Shown here in pieces: positions 13,958 to 15,826 of a DNA stretch of 15,826 bases. The stretch lies in NCBI GenBank assembly GCA_035574175.1, contig DATLZB010000219.1, forward strand, positions 1 to 15,826, read 5' to 3'. The notes below the pieces were generated by a model. The model was not told the DNA's origin and ran no database searches. It saw only the letters and a list, made by a program, of their open reading frames with translations. The stretch's first letter is position 1. Each line of letters begins with the position of its first letter. The translations under genes and the position numbers were made by a program. The stretch comes from DATLZB01 sp035574175. Its GTDB lineage: Bacteria; Pseudomonadota; Alphaproteobacteria; Rhizobiales; Hyphomicrobiaceae.

Positions 13958-14293
13958 CTAGAATGGGTAGCCGAAAAGGTAGTCGAGCAAGCCGAAAGTG
14001 CGCTCCGGCGTGTCTTGCTTCTTGGCCTCCCAGAAGTCGACCGTCTCCACGCGGAGCGTCTCCGTGCAGCTCATCCGGCAGTAGACCCAAGTGCCGCCCG
14101 GCAGCTGCACCTGATAGCCCAGGGGCGTCGGGCGCACGGCGCCGGTGACGGTCCTGTTGCCGTAGGCGCTCTTGGCAACGACATGGGCCGGCGCGGGACC
14201 GGCATGGCGGCGGCGGTCGGTGGCCTCTGCGACAAGCGCCATCGACATCGAGAGCGCGAGGGCCGCGCAGACGGCGAGCAAGCTTCGGATCAT
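13958..14293 (-). CDS. Small secreted protein (111 residues), hypothetical
   Basis: A 111-residue protein with a clear signal peptide (residues 1 to about 24: MIRSLLAVCAALALSMSMAL then VAEA). The mature part is basic at its start and contains a compact segment with two cysteines, GTWVYCRMSCTETLRVETVDFW (C72, C76), ending in FGLLDYLFGYPF. I do not recognise a named family; a periplasmic or outer-surface location is likely. The frame is open to 14368, but the ATG at 14293 starts the signal peptide and has AGGA about 7 nt upstream. It is divergent from the SDR gene across a 160 bp gap and upstream of the DOPA-dioxygenase gene. Confidence 0.78.
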   Translation of the reverse strand: MIRSLLAVCAALALSMSMALVAEATDRRRHAGPAPAHVVAKSAYGNRTVTGAVRPTPLGYQVQLPGGTWVYCRMSCTETLRVETVDFWEAKKQDTPERTFGLLDYLFGYPF

Positions 14294-14453
14294 GTCGGGT
14301 CCTGCCGTCAGGTTCACAGGGATCGGCAGCGAAAGTATGATGCCCTGCGAGCGGCGGCAATCGGACAAATCGGGTGCGCAGCCGCCGGGCTGAGCATTTG
14401 GCGCAGCCTAGGTTGCCCAAGTCACAGTACCTTTACTCTTCAAGGAGCAGGGC

Positions 14454-15209
14454 ATGACACCAGCAAAGACCGCGCTCGTAACCGGCGCCGGCAGCGGTAT
14501 CGGCCGCGCCAGTGCGCTGGCGCTCCACGCCGCCGGCTACAACGTGGTGCTGGCAGGACGGCGCAAGGAAGAGCTTGAGAAGACGGCGGCCATGGCTGGG
14601 GCGGGAACCGGGCGCATGCTGGTCGTGCCGACCGACGTGGCCGATCGGACACAGGTGGCGAGCCTCTTTGCCGCGACCAAGCGGGAGTTCGGTCGCCTCG
14701 ATTTGCTGTTCAACAATGCAGGTACCGGCGCGCCGCAGATCCCGATGGAGGACCTGAGCTATGATGAGTGGCAACGGGTGGTCGATATCAACCTGACCGG
14801 CTCTTTCCTGTGCGCGCAAGAGGCGGTGCGGATTATGAAGACGCAGACGCCGAAGGGCGGGCGGATCATCAACAACGGTTCCATCTCGGCGCATGCGCCG
14901 CGTCTCTACTCGGTGCCCTACACGGCCACCAAGCACGCGGTCTACGGCCTGACGAAGGCGCTGTCGCTCGAAGGGCGCAAACACGACATCGCCTGCTGCC
15001 AGATCGATATCGGCAACGCCGACACTCCGATGGGGGGGCGCGTGAAACACGGCACGCTGCAGGCGGACGGCGAGATGCGTCCAGAGCCGGTCATGGACGT
15101 CGCCCACGTGGCGAGCGCCATCGTCTACATGGCGAGCCTGCCGCTTGAGGCCAACGTGCAGTTCATGACGATCATGGCAACGAAAATGCCGTACCTCGGC
15201 CGAGGCTGA
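14454..15209 (+). CDS. Short-chain dehydrogenase/reductase (SDR) family oxidoreductase
   Basis: A 251-residue NAD(P)-dependent oxidoreductase of the classical SDR type. The cofactor motif T10-GAGSGIG17 opens a Rossmann fold. R36/R37 after the second strand could favour NADP. D61-V62 contacts adenine, and N87-N-A-G90 is conserved. The catalytic tetrad is N113, S143, Y156 and K160 (Y-TAT-K). After the tetrad it reads CQIDIGNADTPM, in place of the usual PG-x-x-x-T turn, which marks a distinct SDR subgroup; the substrate cannot be told. The ATG at 14454 has AAGGAG 6-7 nt upstream. It is monocistronic in this window, with a convergent secreted-protein gene 39 bp downstream. Confidence 0.92.
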   Translation: MTPAKTALVTGAGSGIGRASALALHAAGYNVVLAGRRKEELEKTAAMAGAGTGRMLVVPTDVADRTQVASLFAATKREFGRLDLLFNNAGTGAPQIPMEDLSYDEWQRVVDINLTGSFLCAQEAVRIMKTQTPKGGRIINNGSISAHAPRLYSVPYTATKHAVYGLTKALSLEGRKHDIACCQIDIGNADTPMGGRVKHGTLQADGEMRPEPVMDVAHVASAIVYMASLPLEANVQFMTIMATKMPYLGRG

Positions 15210-15248
15210 CGAGGCTGATGCGATGCCGCTGACCCTTTGCAATCAGGC

Positions 15249-15752
15249 TTAGCTGCGCGAAAGAGAAATCGATACTCCCTCGAAGCCGGCGCCTTCGGTG
15301 GTGATCGACACCTTTTGCTGGCTGGCGCCGTAGGCCACCGACATCGAGCCCGAAACGCCGCCCGTGATCGACAGGTTGATGTTGCCGCTGCTCGCCCGGC
15401 CGGTCACGGTGCCCGCGGCATTGAAGGACCTCTCCTCCCAGGAGCCGGTGATGCGGCCGGAGTCGACATGGAGGAGGGAGCGCAGCTCGATCTTGTAACT
15501 GGTCGAAGCGCAAAGGATGGCAAGACCCAGACTCGATCCGCCGTCCTTCAGGTTGTAGTAGGCGCGGCAGCGCAGCCGCTCCGTGTTGCCGCCCTTCAGG
15601 TTGATTTGGCCGCCGCCGAACCAAGTGCCCGCCAGCATCGAGAACGGACCATCGGCGTGTACCGTGGTCTTGCCCGGGATGGCAAAAGCCATCGCCAGGA
15701 CAACAAGCAACGCTACGCGGCCGACGCCGCGGGTTGGCGAGCTCAAGGTCAC
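15249..15752 (-). CDS. Secreted beta-rich hypothetical protein (167 residues)
   Basis: A 167-residue protein with a signal peptide (about 1-33, hydrophobic core ALLVVLAMAFAI, cleavage near VHA-DG). The mature part opens with a GTWFGGGQI motif, then ERLRCRAYYN and a second cysteine in LAILCASTSYKIELRS (C62 and C81, possible disulfide). It continues as alternating glycine/serine-rich strands, TGRASSGNINLSITGGVSG, ending in GVSISLSRS. This pattern suggests a periplasmic beta-sandwich or barrel; I cannot name a family with confidence. The start is a GTG at 15752, with AAGGG about 8 nt upstream; a TTG two codons in is an alternative. Nothing recognisable follows between 15753 and the right edge. 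Confidence 0.75.
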   Translation of the reverse strand: MTLSSPTRGVGRVALLVVLAMAFAIPGKTTVHADGPFSMLAGTWFGGGQINLKGGNTERLRCRAYYNLKDGGSSLGLAILCASTSYKIELRSLLHVDSGRITGSWEERSFNAAGTVTGRASSGNINLSITGGVSGSMSVAYGASQQKVSITTEGAGFEGVSISLSRS

Positions 15753-15826
15753 GACCCGACCCTTTCTTGCCTCCGGTGTGTTGCTCTCGATCTGGTGCAG
15801 CGGGCGGCGGCATCCGACTCGGACCC

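Overview
This is a GC-rich bacterial chromosome segment. The gene content is core and housekeeping in character: PutA, PanC, ParE, a penicillin-binding carboxypeptidase with a SPOR domain, a bactofilin, a phasin-like N-terminus and a Pam18/Tim14-like membrane J protein. Together these point to an alphaproteobacterium, probably Hyphomicrobiales; the order is an inference from protein flavour, not a computed placement. I see no rRNA, tRNA, CRISPR array, transposase, integrase, phage gene or att-like repeat. Because the DNA is so GC-rich, long antisense ORFs shadow nearly every real gene.

Layout. (1) 1-1471: the 5' end of a phasin-like gene runs off the left edge on the minus strand, divergent from a secreted D-alanyl-D-alanine carboxypeptidase with a C-terminal SPOR domain. 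(2) 1546-5634, all minus strand, read right to left: a 617-residue membrane protein with a large predicted periplasmic domain, a 159-residue four-helix membrane protein, a VWA-domain protein and a membrane-anchored J-domain protein. The last two are only 29 bp apart and look co-transcribed. None but the J protein has a recognisable function, and this is the most interesting uncharacterised block in the window. (3) 5934-9140 minus: putA, the two-step proline-to-glutamate enzyme, without the N-terminal DNA-binding domain. It is divergent from panC (pantothenate synthetase, plus strand) across a short region holding a candidate promoter and an inverted repeat. (4) 10370-12917: parE (topoisomerase IV subunit B, plus) convergent with a bactofilin gene (minus), one base apart. 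(5) 12918-13441: an AT-rich island with several short palindromes, a 65-residue single-helix membrane protein and a textbook intrinsic terminator. (6) 13531-15752: a DOPA 4,5-dioxygenase-family protein and a small secreted protein (minus), a short-chain dehydrogenase (plus) and a small secreted beta-rich protein (minus).

How they work together: several products act at the cell envelope or in cell-cycle structure (carboxypeptidase-SPOR at septal peptidoglycan, bactofilin scaffold, ParE decatenation, membrane J protein), while PutA, PanC and the SDR are metabolic. No single pathway unites the window. The block at 1546-5634 is the only set that looks like a dedicated but undescribed unit.
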